Shown here: in pieces, positions 7,662 to 15,421 of the stretch
Numbering within the stretch: the stretch's first letter is position 1
Layout: each line of letters begins with the position of its first letter
Source: VAZQ01 sp963712565
Lineage (GTDB): Bacteria; Pseudomonadota; Alphaproteobacteria; Rhizobiales; Xanthobacteraceae
DNA length: 64,000 nt
Direction of reading: 5' to 3'
Assembly: GCA_963712565.1 (NCBI GenBank)
Contig: CAVQIP010000039.1
Coordinates: 1 to 64,000, forward strand
The notes under the pieces: generated by a model
Database searches by the model: none
What the model saw: the letters and a program-made list of their open reading frames with translations, nothing else
What the model was told of the DNA's origin: nothing
Program-made: the position numbers and the translations under genes

Positions 7662-7810
7662 CTACTCGCTCGTATCGAGCGCACGAAGCAGATCCCGCGC
7701 GAATTCGCCCGCCGCCTCGGCGTAGGTAGCGGGGTGCGCATGGCCAGGTAGTTAGTGCCCGGTGCTTATCCGTCCCGCGTATGTGTCATCTGCGGGCTCT
7801 CTTCGAACCG
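7662..7810 (-). pseudogene. Remnant of a second PatG-like C-terminal domain gene
   Basis: The reverse strand here aligns by eye with positions 5255-5370 of the intact PatG-like gene. Shared stretches include CGCGGGA, GGAT-AGCACCGGGC, TACCTGGCCATGCGC (intact copy TACTTGGCCATGCGC) and TTCGCGCGGGAT. Small deletions break the frame. The last readable part is TYAEAAGEFARDL and a stop at 7662-7664. No further homology is obvious upstream of about 7810. It lies directly ahead of peptide 5 in the same orientation. Confidence 0.72.
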
Positions 7811-8062
7811 GTGCTTTTACTCTACTCTGCACGCCAGTCGGCGCAAGATGCCGCTACACAGAACTCTCTACCATGCGGCCTACGTCGACCATACTTGAAC
7901 GGCGATTGGCTGGCATCGCCATGGCCGCGCCCGTTGCTGAAAATCTTCTTCGGTGTAAGCTTCATCAACGCAGTCGAGGTGGTCGGAGCGCAAGCTCGAG
8001 CCGCTGCCTCCTGATCCCTTCGTCACAAGGATTTTGGCGATCGCTCTCGCGGGAGAAACGCC
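7811..8062. other. Spacer between PatG-like remnant and hydrolase gene
   Basis: I recognise no gene here. It probably holds the promoter of the hydrolase at 8063 and may contain unrecognisable remains of the decayed PatG-like gene on the reverse strand. Confidence 0.35.
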
Positions 8063-8770
8063 ATGCCCGACAAATACCCTTCGATGACCGCGCTCTACGC
8101 CGACCCGATGAATATCGAGGGAACCACGTACGGCAAGCGCTGGAAGCGCCACGAATGGATCCAGCTCGTGGAAGCGCAAGCCACTGACAATCCCGAGACC
8201 CAGAAAACGGTGCTCGCGATTCATGGTGGCGGGATCGAGGGAGGCACGAGCGAAATCGCTCTGGCGGTTGCAGGTTATCATCCTGCTACGTTCGCTCAAG
8301 CCACGGACTCCCTTGGATTCCATGACTTGTGGATTTTTGAAGGTCTGCTGAGTTCCGGCAACAGCGATCTACACGTCACCTCGACCCATTACGATGATCC
8401 GATCGCTTTGGAACTGGTTCAAAATGCAAGGCGTTGCATTTCATTGCATGGCTTCGGCGATGCCGATGCCGACGGGAAAAGCCAAATCGGTGGAGGTGAT
8501 ACGGAGCTAAAGAGTATCGTCCTGGCGGAATTGACGGCGGCAGGGATACCCGCTCGTATTGCCAAGCCTCCATTGGATGGAACTGATCTCGCCAACATTT
8601 GCAACAAAACCACGAGCGGCGCCGGCGTCCAGGTAGAAATGGGAACGACTTTTCGCGCGTCATTGTTTGCTCCCGGCTGCAATACCCGCGAGCTGCGCAA
8701 GAACAACACCAACGCGGAGTTCTCCAAGCTGGTCGGGGCATTAAGGAAAGCGCTGAGTCGCGTAAGCTGA
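8063..8770 (+). CDS. Poly-gamma-glutamate hydrolase family protein
   Basis: The 235-residue protein matches the zinc-dependent poly-gamma-glutamate hydrolase family known from Bacillus phages and bacterial relatives. The motifs are IHGGGIEGGTSEIA (first His and Glu), HDLWIFEG, STHYDD and ISLHGF, with the histidines as likely zinc ligands. Length is usual for the family. GGGAG stands about 12 bases before ATG 8063. No signal peptide is visible, so it would act in the cytoplasm or after lysis. The family cleaves gamma-linked glutamate polymers, but the substrate here is unknown. It adjoins the peptide cassette and shares its lower GC content, suggesting joint acquisition. Confidence 0.82.
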   Translation: MPDKYPSMTALYADPMNIEGTTYGKRWKRHEWIQLVEAQATDNPETQKTVLAIHGGGIEGGTSEIALAVAGYHPATFAQATDSLGFHDLWIFEGLLSSGNSDLHVTSTHYDDPIALELVQNARRCISLHGFGDADADGKSQIGGGDTELKSIVLAELTAAGIPARIAKPPLDGTDLANICNKTTSGAGVQVEMGTTFRASLFAPGCNTRELRKNNTNAEFSKLVGALRKALSRVS

Positions 8771-8938
8771 GCCTGACATTTTTGCGGGGTGCATGGGCGC
8801 GCCTTCCACGACGCGGCGCGGCGTGCTGTTGTGTCGTGTGGGAGGCTTTCAAGGCGCGCGCGGTCATACGGCGCGCGCCTGCGCGACAACCGCGGCCGCC
8901 ACGGCTATCGATCGACGGGCGAGCCCGGAGGGGGGACG

Positions 8939-9751
8939 ATGGATGCAATGGTGGAGCGCATCGGTGCCTTCGCACTGGTCGGCCTCGCCTCCGGTTTCGT
9001 GTCCGGCCTGTTCGGTGTCGGCGGCGGCATCGTCCGAATTCCCCTGTTCGTCTACCTGCTGCCGCTGTTCGGCGTGGCGCAGCCGGTGCTGATGCACGTG
9101 GCGGTGGGGACCTCGATCGCGCTGGTGCTGCCGAGCGCGCTGGCCTCGACCCGCAAGCAGCTCGCGCTCGGCAATCTCGATCTCGCGTTCTTGCGCAGCT
9201 GGGCCCCGGGCATCTTCGCCGGCGCGCTGATCGGAACCGTGCTGCTGCCGCTCGCTTCGACCGAAATGCTGCAGGCGATATTCGCGGCCTTCATGGTGAC
9301 GGTCGGCATCTACGAGGGCTTCCTCCGGGATCGCCTGGTGCTCGCGCGGGCGCCGCCCCACGGCGCGGTCAAGCTGCTGCTGGCGACGGCGATCGGTTGC
9401 GTGGCCGCGTTGACCGGCACCGGCGGGGGCACGCTCACCACCCCGGCGCTGCAGGCTTTCGGCGTGCGGCTGGAGGCCGCGATCGCCACCGCCTCGGCGA
9501 CCGGGATCGTCACCGGCACCGTCGCCACCGTCGGCGCGATCGCCAGCGGCTGGCACGCCGCGGGCCTGCCGGCCTACGCGCTCGGCTACGTCGACCTCGC
9601 GATCGTCGCCGCGATGGCGCCGACCATCATGCTCGCGGCGCCGGTGGGCGTGCGCGCCGGCCGGTGGCTGGGCGAACGGTGGCTGCGCCGCGTCTACACC
9701 GTGCTGCTGTTCGTGATCGCCGCCGACCTCGTCCGCAAGCTGGTCGGCTAG
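8939..9751 (+). CDS. TauE/SafE-family membrane permease
   Basis: The 270-residue protein is an integral membrane permease of the sulfite exporter TauE/SafE family. Two related halves each contain a Gly-rich signature, GLASGFVSGLFGVGGGIVRI near residue 15 and ALTGTGGGTLTTPAL near residue 155, with about eight hydrophobic segments. Substrates in the family are small anions such as sulfite, sulfoacetate or other organosulfur compounds; none can be assigned here. I chose ATG 8939 with GGAGGGGGG upstream; longer frames add no hydrophobic sequence. It stands alone between two unrelated loci. Confidence 0.88.
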   Translation: MDAMVERIGAFALVGLASGFVSGLFGVGGGIVRIPLFVYLLPLFGVAQPVLMHVAVGTSIALVLPSALASTRKQLALGNLDLAFLRSWAPGIFAGALIGTVLLPLASTEMLQAIFAAFMVTVGIYEGFLRDRLVLARAPPHGAVKLLLATAIGCVAALTGTGGGTLTTPALQAFGVRLEAAIATASATGIVTGTVATVGAIASGWHAAGLPAYALGYVDLAIVAAMAPTIMLAAPVGVRAGRWLGERWLRRVYTVLLFVIAADLVRKLVG

Positions 9752-10146
9752 CGCGCGAGCGCGGAGCGTAAGCGAACGCGAGCCGAGGCAGGCCGCGGGC
9801 CGGTCGCGGCCGCAAGCTTTTGCTCGACTCCGTAACGCGAATCATGTAGAGAAGGCGCAATCTCCCGCAATGGGCCTGAAGGCGTCCGCGCCGCGCGCGG
9901 TGGTCCTGCCGTCGTGCGCGCTGTCGCGACGCCGTGGGAGTAAGCCCAACTTTCGTCCGAGACCGCCACCCCGGCCTGTTATTTCCCTGTTATGAACAGG
10001 CGTGGCATCGCTGACGATGCCGCCAGCGCCCAAGCTTGGGCCTGAGCCCATGTCGGCGCGGGTCACCGTGGCCCGACTACGTCCGGTTCGAACGATTTCA
10101 CGCGCGACCGAAGAATTCGGTGCGATTTTGCGAGAATCGCGCCGGC
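9752..10146. other. Intergenic region between convergent genes
   Basis: I find no gene in this convergent interval. It contains short inverted repeats: CCTGTT-ATG-AACAGG near 9990, GCATCG-CTGA-CGATGC just after it, and the perfect palindrome GCCCAAGCTTGGGC at 10028-10041. Their role is unknown. Confidence 0.4.
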
Positions 10147-11205
10147 TCAGCGCGTGGCCACGCTCGCGCGCAGCCAGTCCACGATCAGGTCGGCGATCGC
10201 GATGTTGTTCTTGTCCATCATCAGCATGTGGCTGTTGCCCTTGTGGCCGGCCTCCGGCAGCAGCAGGAACCTGGCGGAGCCGCCGGCGGACTTGATGGCG
10301 TTGACCGTCGCGGCGCAGCCGTTGCGGCGCTCGTCGCCATTGGGTCCGGGCGCGCCGGCGCTGTTGTCGCCCCAGACCGACAGCAGCGGAACGCGCGCGA
10401 AGATCTTCACCACCTCGTCGGGCGTGACCGGCGCGCAATTGCCCTCGACGTTGATGAAGCCGAGCATCTTGATGGCGCGGGCGCGCACGAGATCCATGCC
10501 GTAGGTGCCGGACTGCGAATGCACCATCACGACCGCGGGCCCGATCTTGTCGAGCAGCGCGCCGAGCGCGCGCACGGTATTGGCGCCGGCGCCCGGCAGC
10601 GTCGCCTCCGCATTGGGCACGAGCTGCGCGGTGTATTGGTCGAACGCCTCGACCGGAAACTGCGAGCCCGGGAACGGCGTCGGATAGGTCGCGCCGATGC
10701 GGAAGAAATACCAGGCGCGCTCGCGCGGCGCGATCTGGATATCGGGCAGCAGGGCGGCGTTGGATTCGGCGCGGGCGCGGTTGATCGCGGTCGGATCGAA
10801 GCCGGAGCGCCCGCGGCCGGAATGGTCGACGACATAGACCGGGAAGCCCTTGCGCGCGAAATAGGTCGCCCAGCCCTCGCGTCCGTCCGGGGTGGTCTCG
10901 TAGGTGGCGCCGGTGTGGCCGGAGCCGTGCACCATGACGATCGCCGGTCCGCTGACGGTCTTCGGGATGCGGTATTGCACGTACATCTGGTTGACGGTGA
11001 TGGTGCCGGGCTGCGGCGCGCTGAAGGCGGACGTGCCGGGATGGCTCGACATCATGGTCTGGCCGTTGACGAAGAAGCTGCCTTCATCCGCAAGCTCCAA
11101 CGGTCCGCCGAGCGATCCCGCCATCGCGCTTCCTCCCGTTGCCAGCAGCACGCCCAGCGACAAGGCTGCGACGGCACTGCTGCAGTTCCAATCGATGCTG
11201 GTCAT
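10147..11205 (-). CDS. Exported alpha/beta hydrolase (esterase-like)
   Basis: The 352-residue protein starts at ATG 11205 with a signal peptide (hydrophobic ALSLGVLLATGGSAMAG). The mature part has an alpha/beta hydrolase core: strand and oxyanion segment VMVHGSGHTGATYETTPDG, the turn YVVDHSGRGRSG, the nucleophile region VMVHSQSGTYGMDL with Ser in HSQSG, and a C-terminal His in LPEAGHKGNSHM. These motifs match secreted esterases of unknown substrate. It is divergently oriented from the sensor kinase gene and has no close operon partner. Confidence 0.8.
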   Translation of the reverse strand: MTSIDWNCSSAVAALSLGVLLATGGSAMAGSLGGPLELADEGSFFVNGQTMMSSHPGTSAFSAPQPGTITVNQMYVQYRIPKTVSGPAIVMVHGSGHTGATYETTPDGREGWATYFARKGFPVYVVDHSGRGRSGFDPTAINRARAESNAALLPDIQIAPRERAWYFFRIGATYPTPFPGSQFPVEAFDQYTAQLVPNAEATLPGAGANTVRALGALLDKIGPAVVMVHSQSGTYGMDLVRARAIKMLGFINVEGNCAPVTPDEVVKIFARVPLLSVWGDNSAGAPGPNGDERRNGCAATVNAIKSAGGSARFLLLPEAGHKGNSHMLMMDKNNIAIADLIVDWLRASVATR

Positions 11206-11573
11206 GACGTCCTCCCGGTGCGGACGACGACGGACGCTGGACGTTCGATCCCGGTGTGCCCTGCGCCGTCCGTGTCCAAGCCGGAAAGCATATTGCGCAG
11301 GCGCGAATAGACAAGCATGGCGGCGGCTGAAGCTGCTGGAGCGCGCGCCGGCCGATCGGTCACGACCTCGCGCCGACGCATCGAAGCGCGACGGCGGCCG
11401 CGCGTTACGCAAAATTTATGCGGCGTCCCCGGCATCCGCGGTCTTGCCCATGCTAGCAAGCGGGAGCCGGCCGCGGTCGGCAAAGGTGGGACGGGGATGA
11501 CCCACCGCCGCGCAAGGACTATGTTTGCGCTTGTCATTCTGTCGCGCCGTTGCCGGCGCCGGAGGGACGCGTC
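11206..11573. other. Divergent promoter region without genes
   Basis: This spacer separates the divergently transcribed hydrolase and sensor kinase genes and should contain promoters for both. I do not see a clear operator, riboswitch or repeat. Confidence 0.4.
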
Positions 11574-13097
11574 TTGGTTCGAATGGAAGCGGTGCGACGC
11601 GAATTGCGCGGCATCGCCATCGCCCTGGTGATGGTCGCCGCCACCACGCTCGTCGCCTATGCGCTGATCCAGTCGCTCGACGTGCGCCGCGGCTCGGTCA
11701 TCTATCTGCTGCCGGTGCTGCTCGCGGGCTGGCATCTCGGCCTGGTGCCGGCGCTGGTCGCGGCGGTCGCCGGCGTGCTGTGGTCCGGATATTTTTTCTT
11801 TTCGCCCTATTACAGCTTCTATCTCGCGCGGCCGAACGAGATCCTCAATCTGGTGCTGTTCATGGTGGTCGCGGTGGTGACGAGCCACCTCGCGAACTCG
11901 ATGAAGCGGCAGACCGAGATCGCGCGCAAACGCGAAAAGGAAATGAGCGATCTCTATGCCTTCTCGCGCCGGCTGGCGGCGGCGCCCTCGGCCGCCGACA
12001 TCTATCTCGCGATCGAGGAACATCTCGCCAATCTCGTTCAGCGCAAGGTGGTGCTGTTCGGGGCCGGCTCCGGCGGCAGCACCAATCCCGACCAGAGCGG
12101 GTTGACGCAGCGCGTGCATTGCGCGATCGCCGACGTCCAGGCCGGCCGCACGCTCGCGACCACGGTGGACGACGCCGCCGGCGACATCTGGCTGGTCCGC
12201 CGCGTGTCGGAAAAAACCGCGGATTTCGGCGTCATCGCCATCGATCTCGGCAGCGTTCCCGCCGGCGCCCTCGACGAGATCCGCCAGCGGGTCGACGACG
12301 TGCTGTCGGATGCCGCCGCGACGCTCGAGCGGCTCGACGTCGCGCGCGCCCTCAACGACGCCAAGATGCGGTCCGAGACCGAGCTGCTGCGCGAGGCGCT
12401 GATCGGCTCGGTCTCGCACGAATTGCGCACGCCGCTGGCCTCGATCCTCGGCGCCGCGACGGTATTGAGCAAATCCCCGGCGATCGCCAAGGACGAGCGG
12501 CTGACCTCGCTCGCCGGCGTCGTGCGCGACGAGTCCGAGCGCCTCAACAACGATATCCAGAATCTGCTCGATGCGACGCGCATCAGCCGCGAGCAGATCA
12601 GGCCGCGGCAGGAATGGATCGAGCCGCAGGACATCGTCAATTCCGCGCTCGAGCGCCGCCGCCGCCGGCTGTCCGGCCATCCCGTTTCGCTCGACATGGA
12701 CTCGAATCTGCCGTTCATCTATGTCGATCCCGTCCTGGTCGAGCAGGCATTCGTGCAGATCGTCGACAACGCGGCCAAATATTCGCCCACGGGCTCGCCG
12801 ATCACCGTCGCCGCCAAGCGCAACGGCCGCGATGTCGTGCTTTCCGTGCACGATGAGGGCGTCGGCCTGACGGCGCAGGAGAGCGCGCAACTCGGCGAGC
12901 GGTTCTTCCGCGGCGCCCGCAACGCCGCCACCACGTCGGGCTCGGGTCTCGGCCTGTGGATCGCGAAGGCCTTCGTCACCGCCAACGGCGGCAAGATCCA
13001 GGCCGAGAGTGCGGGCGCCGATCGTGGCGCCACCGTGTCCATCCATCTGCCGTTCGCCACGCCCGCGAGCCAACCCGAGGTCGGTCCCGATGACTGA
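11574..13097 (+). CDS. KdpD-like sensor histidine kinase, short form
   Basis: About 507 residues. The N-terminus has four hydrophobic segments of the DUF4118 type found in KdpD, followed by a coiled linker (MKRQTEIARKREKEM), a GAF-like region, the phosphoacceptor H-box VSHELRTPLASILGA and an ATPase with DEGVGL and GSGLGLWIAK. Full-length KdpD has about 900 residues with an N-terminal KdpD domain and a universal-stress domain, both absent here. I favour the TTG start at 11574 because GGAGGG lies seven bases upstream; ATG 11583 is the alternative. It overlaps the regulator gene by eight bases, so the pair is co-translated. No kdpFABC genes are nearby, so the target need not be potassium transport. 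Confidence 0.87.
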   Translation: MVRMEAVRRELRGIAIALVMVAATTLVAYALIQSLDVRRGSVIYLLPVLLAGWHLGLVPALVAAVAGVLWSGYFFFSPYYSFYLARPNEILNLVLFMVVAVVTSHLANSMKRQTEIARKREKEMSDLYAFSRRLAAAPSAADIYLAIEEHLANLVQRKVVLFGAGSGGSTNPDQSGLTQRVHCAIADVQAGRTLATTVDDAAGDIWLVRRVSEKTADFGVIAIDLGSVPAGALDEIRQRVDDVLSDAAATLERLDVARALNDAKMRSETELLREALIGSVSHELRTPLASILGAATVLSKSPAIAKDERLTSLAGVVRDESERLNNDIQNLLDATRISREQIRPRQEWIEPQDIVNSALERRRRRLSGHPVSLDMDSNLPFIYVDPVLVEQAFVQIVDNAAKYSPTGSPITVAAKRNGRDVVLSVHDEGVGLTAQESAQLGERFFRGARNAATTSGSGLGLWIAKAFVTANGGKIQAESAGADRGATVSIHLPFATPASQPEVGPDD

Positions 13098-13803
13098 AGC
13101 CAATCCCGTTGTCCTCGTCGTCGACGACGAAGTGCAGATCCGCCGCTTTCTGCGCGCCGGCCTCGAGCTCGACGGCTTCACCGTGCAGGAGGCCGAGACC
13201 GGCGCCGATGCGCTGCGCTGGGCGACGCTCAAGCCGCCGGATCTGGTGATCCTCGACCTCGGCTTGCCCGACATGGACGGCGCCGAGGTGCTCGAGCGCC
13301 TGCGCGCATGGTCGAGCGTGCCGCTCATCGTGCTGTCGGTACGCTCCAACGAGGCGGAGAAGGTGCGCCTCCTGGAGAGCGGCGCCGACGACTACGTGGT
13401 CAAGCCGTTCGGCATGGCGGAACTGCTGGCGCGCGCGCATGCCGCCATGCGGCGACACGTGCGCGTCTCCTCGGGCGAGCCGGTCGTCAAGATCGGACCG
13501 CTCGCGATCGATCTTGCGGCGCGCATCGTGACCATCAACGGGGCGCGGGTGATGCTGACGCCGAAGGAATACCGGCTGCTGCAGCTGCTGGCGCAGCATG
13601 CGGGAAACGTCGTCACCCACCAGTTCCTGCTCAAGGAGGTGTGGGGGTCGCCGCACCTGCACGACACCCATTATCTGCGCATCTTCGTGCGCAAGCTGCG
13701 GCAGAAGATCGAGGCCGACCCGACCCAGCCGCGCATCCTCTTGACCGAGCTCGGGGTCGGATATCGCCTGGTGGTGCCGGAGCCGGCCGCCGCCGCGGGT
13801 TGA
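13090..13803 (+). CDS. KdpE-like response regulator (OmpR family)
   Basis: The 237-residue regulator has a receiver domain (VVDDEVQIRRFL; phosphoacceptor Asp in LVILDLGLPDMDG; Lys in YVVKPFG) and a C-terminal winged helix (LTPKEYRLLQLLAQHAGNVV, then HYLRIFVRKLRQKIE, then GVGYRL). The sequence resembles KdpE. The start overlaps the kinase stop. It is probably phosphorylated by that kinase and binds promoters not visible here. The next gene reads towards it, so the pair forms a two-gene operon. Confidence 0.92.
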   Translation: MTEANPVVLVVDDEVQIRRFLRAGLELDGFTVQEAETGADALRWATLKPPDLVILDLGLPDMDGAEVLERLRAWSSVPLIVLSVRSNEAEKVRLLESGADDYVVKPFGMAELLARAHAAMRRHVRVSSGEPVVKIGPLAIDLAARIVTINGARVMLTPKEYRLLQLLAQHAGNVVTHQFLLKEVWGSPHLHDTHYLRIFVRKLRQKIEADPTQPRILLTELGVGYRLVVPEPAAAAG

Positions 13804-13845
13804 GCATTCGGGGAGAGCAACAACGGTGCGGAACATTCGGTGCGC

Positions 13846-13942
13846 TCCCTCTCCCCAGCGGGGAGAGGGTTGGGGTGAGGGGGTTCGGATCTATCGATAG
13901 ACTTTAACCCCTCACCCCACCCCTCTCCCATGGGAGAGGGAG
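13846..13942. repeat. Paired palindromes of the CCCTCTCCC type
   Basis: CCCTCTCCCC-AGC-GGGGAGAGGG followed by TTGGGGTGAGGGGG is mirrored about 45 bases later by CCCCTCACCCCACCCCTCTCCC and GGGAGAGGG. Together they form a large inverted repeat between convergent genes. The same family appears at 15231-15352. The decarboxylase beta-subunit reading frame runs into it. Confidence 0.65.
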
Positions 13943-14550
13943 CCGACCGAATTCGCCGCGCGATCAGCGGCAATATTCGCGATCATGGGGTCTGCCCGCA
14001 GCGCCGCCTTGATGGCGGCGCGGCGCGCGGGATCGTAGAGCTTGGGATAGTCGTAGCTGAGCGGCTTCGATCGCTCCACGCGCAAGGTCGCGAACACCGG
14101 GCCGTCCTGCGCCAGCAGATGGCCGGCCTGCTGCTCGAAATTGGCGAGCTCGGAAAAATCGTGCACCTGCGGGTAGCCGGCGGCGCGCGCCATGGCGGCG
14201 AACTCGACCTCGGTGTTGGGGATCGGATGGCTGCCGTTGGCCTCGTAGGTTCCGTTCTGCACCACGATATGGACGAGGTTCTTCGGCGCCGCCGCGGCGA
14301 TGGTCACCAGGCAACCGAGATTCATCAACAGGCTGCCGTCGCCCTGCAGGCAGATGATGCGCCTGTCCGGCCGGCCGAGCGCCAGCCCGAGCGCGTGCGA
14401 GGAATCGAGCCCCATCGCGCCCACGGAAAAATAATTGAGCGTGCGCTCCCCGAGCTCGAGCCAGTCGACCGCGGAGCTGTAGGTCGCGACCACGATCTCG
14501 TCGGTCACGTGCCGCGCCAGCACGCGGAAACATTGGTCGCGCTTCATCAT
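13912..14550 (-). CDS. Sulfopyruvate decarboxylase beta subunit-like, TPP-binding
   Basis: The 212-residue protein has the C-terminal thiamine diphosphate domain of a two-subunit 2-oxoacid decarboxylase. The cofactor motif begins LQGDGSLLMNLGC and ends with Asn in VVQNGTYEANGSHP. MGLDSSHALGLALG and the split from the alpha subunit resemble ComE and phosphonopyruvate decarboxylases. The start overlaps the alpha-subunit stop as ATGA, so the two are translationally coupled. The last dozen residues are encoded by an intergenic palindrome and are unlikely to be functional. The substrate could be sulfopyruvate or another 3-substituted pyruvate; no coenzyme M or phosphonate genes lie nearby. Confidence 0.8.
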   Translation of the reverse strand: MMKRDQCFRVLARHVTDEIVVATYSSAVDWLELGERTLNYFSVGAMGLDSSHALGLALGRPDRRIICLQGDGSLLMNLGCLVTIAAAAPKNLVHIVVQNGTYEANGSHPIPNTEVEFAAMARAAGYPQVHDFSELANFEQQAGHLLAQDGPVFATLRVERSKPLSYDYPKLYDPARRAAIKAALRADPMIANIAADRAANSVGSLSHGRGVG

Positions 14551-15089
14551 GCCGCGGACGGCCTCCGGCCGATCAGGAGCGCGACCGGATGCGATTTGAC
14601 GTAGGCGTCGTCGATCGCCGGCCGGATCTTGGCGACGTCGGCGTCTTCGTTGATGAGATGGTGCGGAATGCCCATGGCGTCGAGGATCGGCTCGATGATG
14701 CGCACGCCGTAGCGCGGCGAGTTGCGCGGGGTGGTTGCGGGATCGTGTCCGAGCAGGCCGATCATCATGCAGATCGGCTGGCCGTACTCGACGGCGACGC
14801 CGCGAATGGCGTTGATGGAGTCGAGGAAGCCGGTGTACTGGATCAGCGTCAGCGCGCGCTTGTCGCAATAAGACAGGCCGGACGCGATGCCGATGCACTC
14901 GTCCTCCTTGCAGACGCGGATGAGCTTGAGTTCCGGATCGCGCGCGATCGGCCGCAGCAGGCCGCCGCTGGTGACGATGTCGGGCACCGACAGGATGAAC
15001 TCGACGCCGCTCGCCTTGATCGCGGCGATGATGCCGGAGCCCTTGAGCTCGATCGTGTCGTCCGACTCGGCGACCAAATCCGCATCCAT
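14547..15089 (-). CDS. Sulfopyruvate decarboxylase alpha subunit-like
   Basis: The 180-residue protein is the N-terminal, pyrimidine-binding half of the same two-subunit enzyme. It carries the catalytic-Glu region RVCKEDECIGIASGLSYCDK and the segment IQYTGFLDSINAIRGVAVEY, both typical of ComD-like subunits. Its stop overlaps the beta-subunit start. The usual role is to activate the cofactor bound by the beta subunit in a mixed oligomer. The exact oxoacid cannot be told from the sequence. Confidence 0.8.
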   Translation of the reverse strand: MDADLVAESDDTIELKGSGIIAAIKASGVEFILSVPDIVTSGGLLRPIARDPELKLIRVCKEDECIGIASGLSYCDKRALTLIQYTGFLDSINAIRGVAVEYGQPICMMIGLLGHDPATTPRNSPRYGVRIIEPILDAMGIPHHLINEDADVAKIRPAIDDAYVKSHPVALLIGRRPSAA

Positions 15090-15421
15090 GCGCGGTCCCC
15101 TCGAAAAACACGCCGATGCGGCGGACGCATCGGCGGCGGTAGCTAAGCGGAAATCAAAGATTGCCGCAACAGCGGTAGCCTGGATGGAGCGTCAGCGAAA
15201 TCCGGGATTCGTGCCGCGCGACAAGGTCTCCACCTCTCCCCGCTTGCGGGGAGAGGTCGCGCGCGCAGCGCGCGGGTGAGGGGGACTCTCGGCCACCATG
15301 GTGTTGGAAACGCCCCCTCACCCCGACCCTCTCCCCGCAAGCGGGGAGAGGGAGAAGACGCGAGATCGCGGCGCCGTCATCGACTCGAAAAACCATGCGC
15401 CTGGGTGGTCCCGCCCCGGCA
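15090..15421. other. Intergenic region with palindromic repeat
   Basis: No gene. Most of it is the paired palindrome described at 15231-15352; the part next to 15090 should carry the promoter of the decarboxylase pair. Confidence 0.5.
15231..15352. repeat. Paired palindromes of the CCTCTCCCCG type
   Basis: CCTCTCCCCGC-TT-GCGGGGAGAGG, then the GC palindrome CGCGCGCAGCGCGCG and GTGAGGGGG, are mirrored by CCCCCTCACCCC and CCCTCTCCCCGC-AA-GCGGGGAGAGGG. It is the same family as at 13846 and could fold into a long cruciform or act as a transcription stop. Confidence 0.7.

Noticed and set aside
9842..10438. Long open frame opposite the 3' end of the exported hydrolase gene
   Set aside because: It is a shadow frame of a GC-rich gene with Arg/Gly/Ala-rich nonsense composition.
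13846..15352. CRISPR-like array from the repeated CCCTCTCCC motifs
   Set aside because: The units are palindromic pairs with irregular spacing and no cas genes; they are intergenic inverted repeats.
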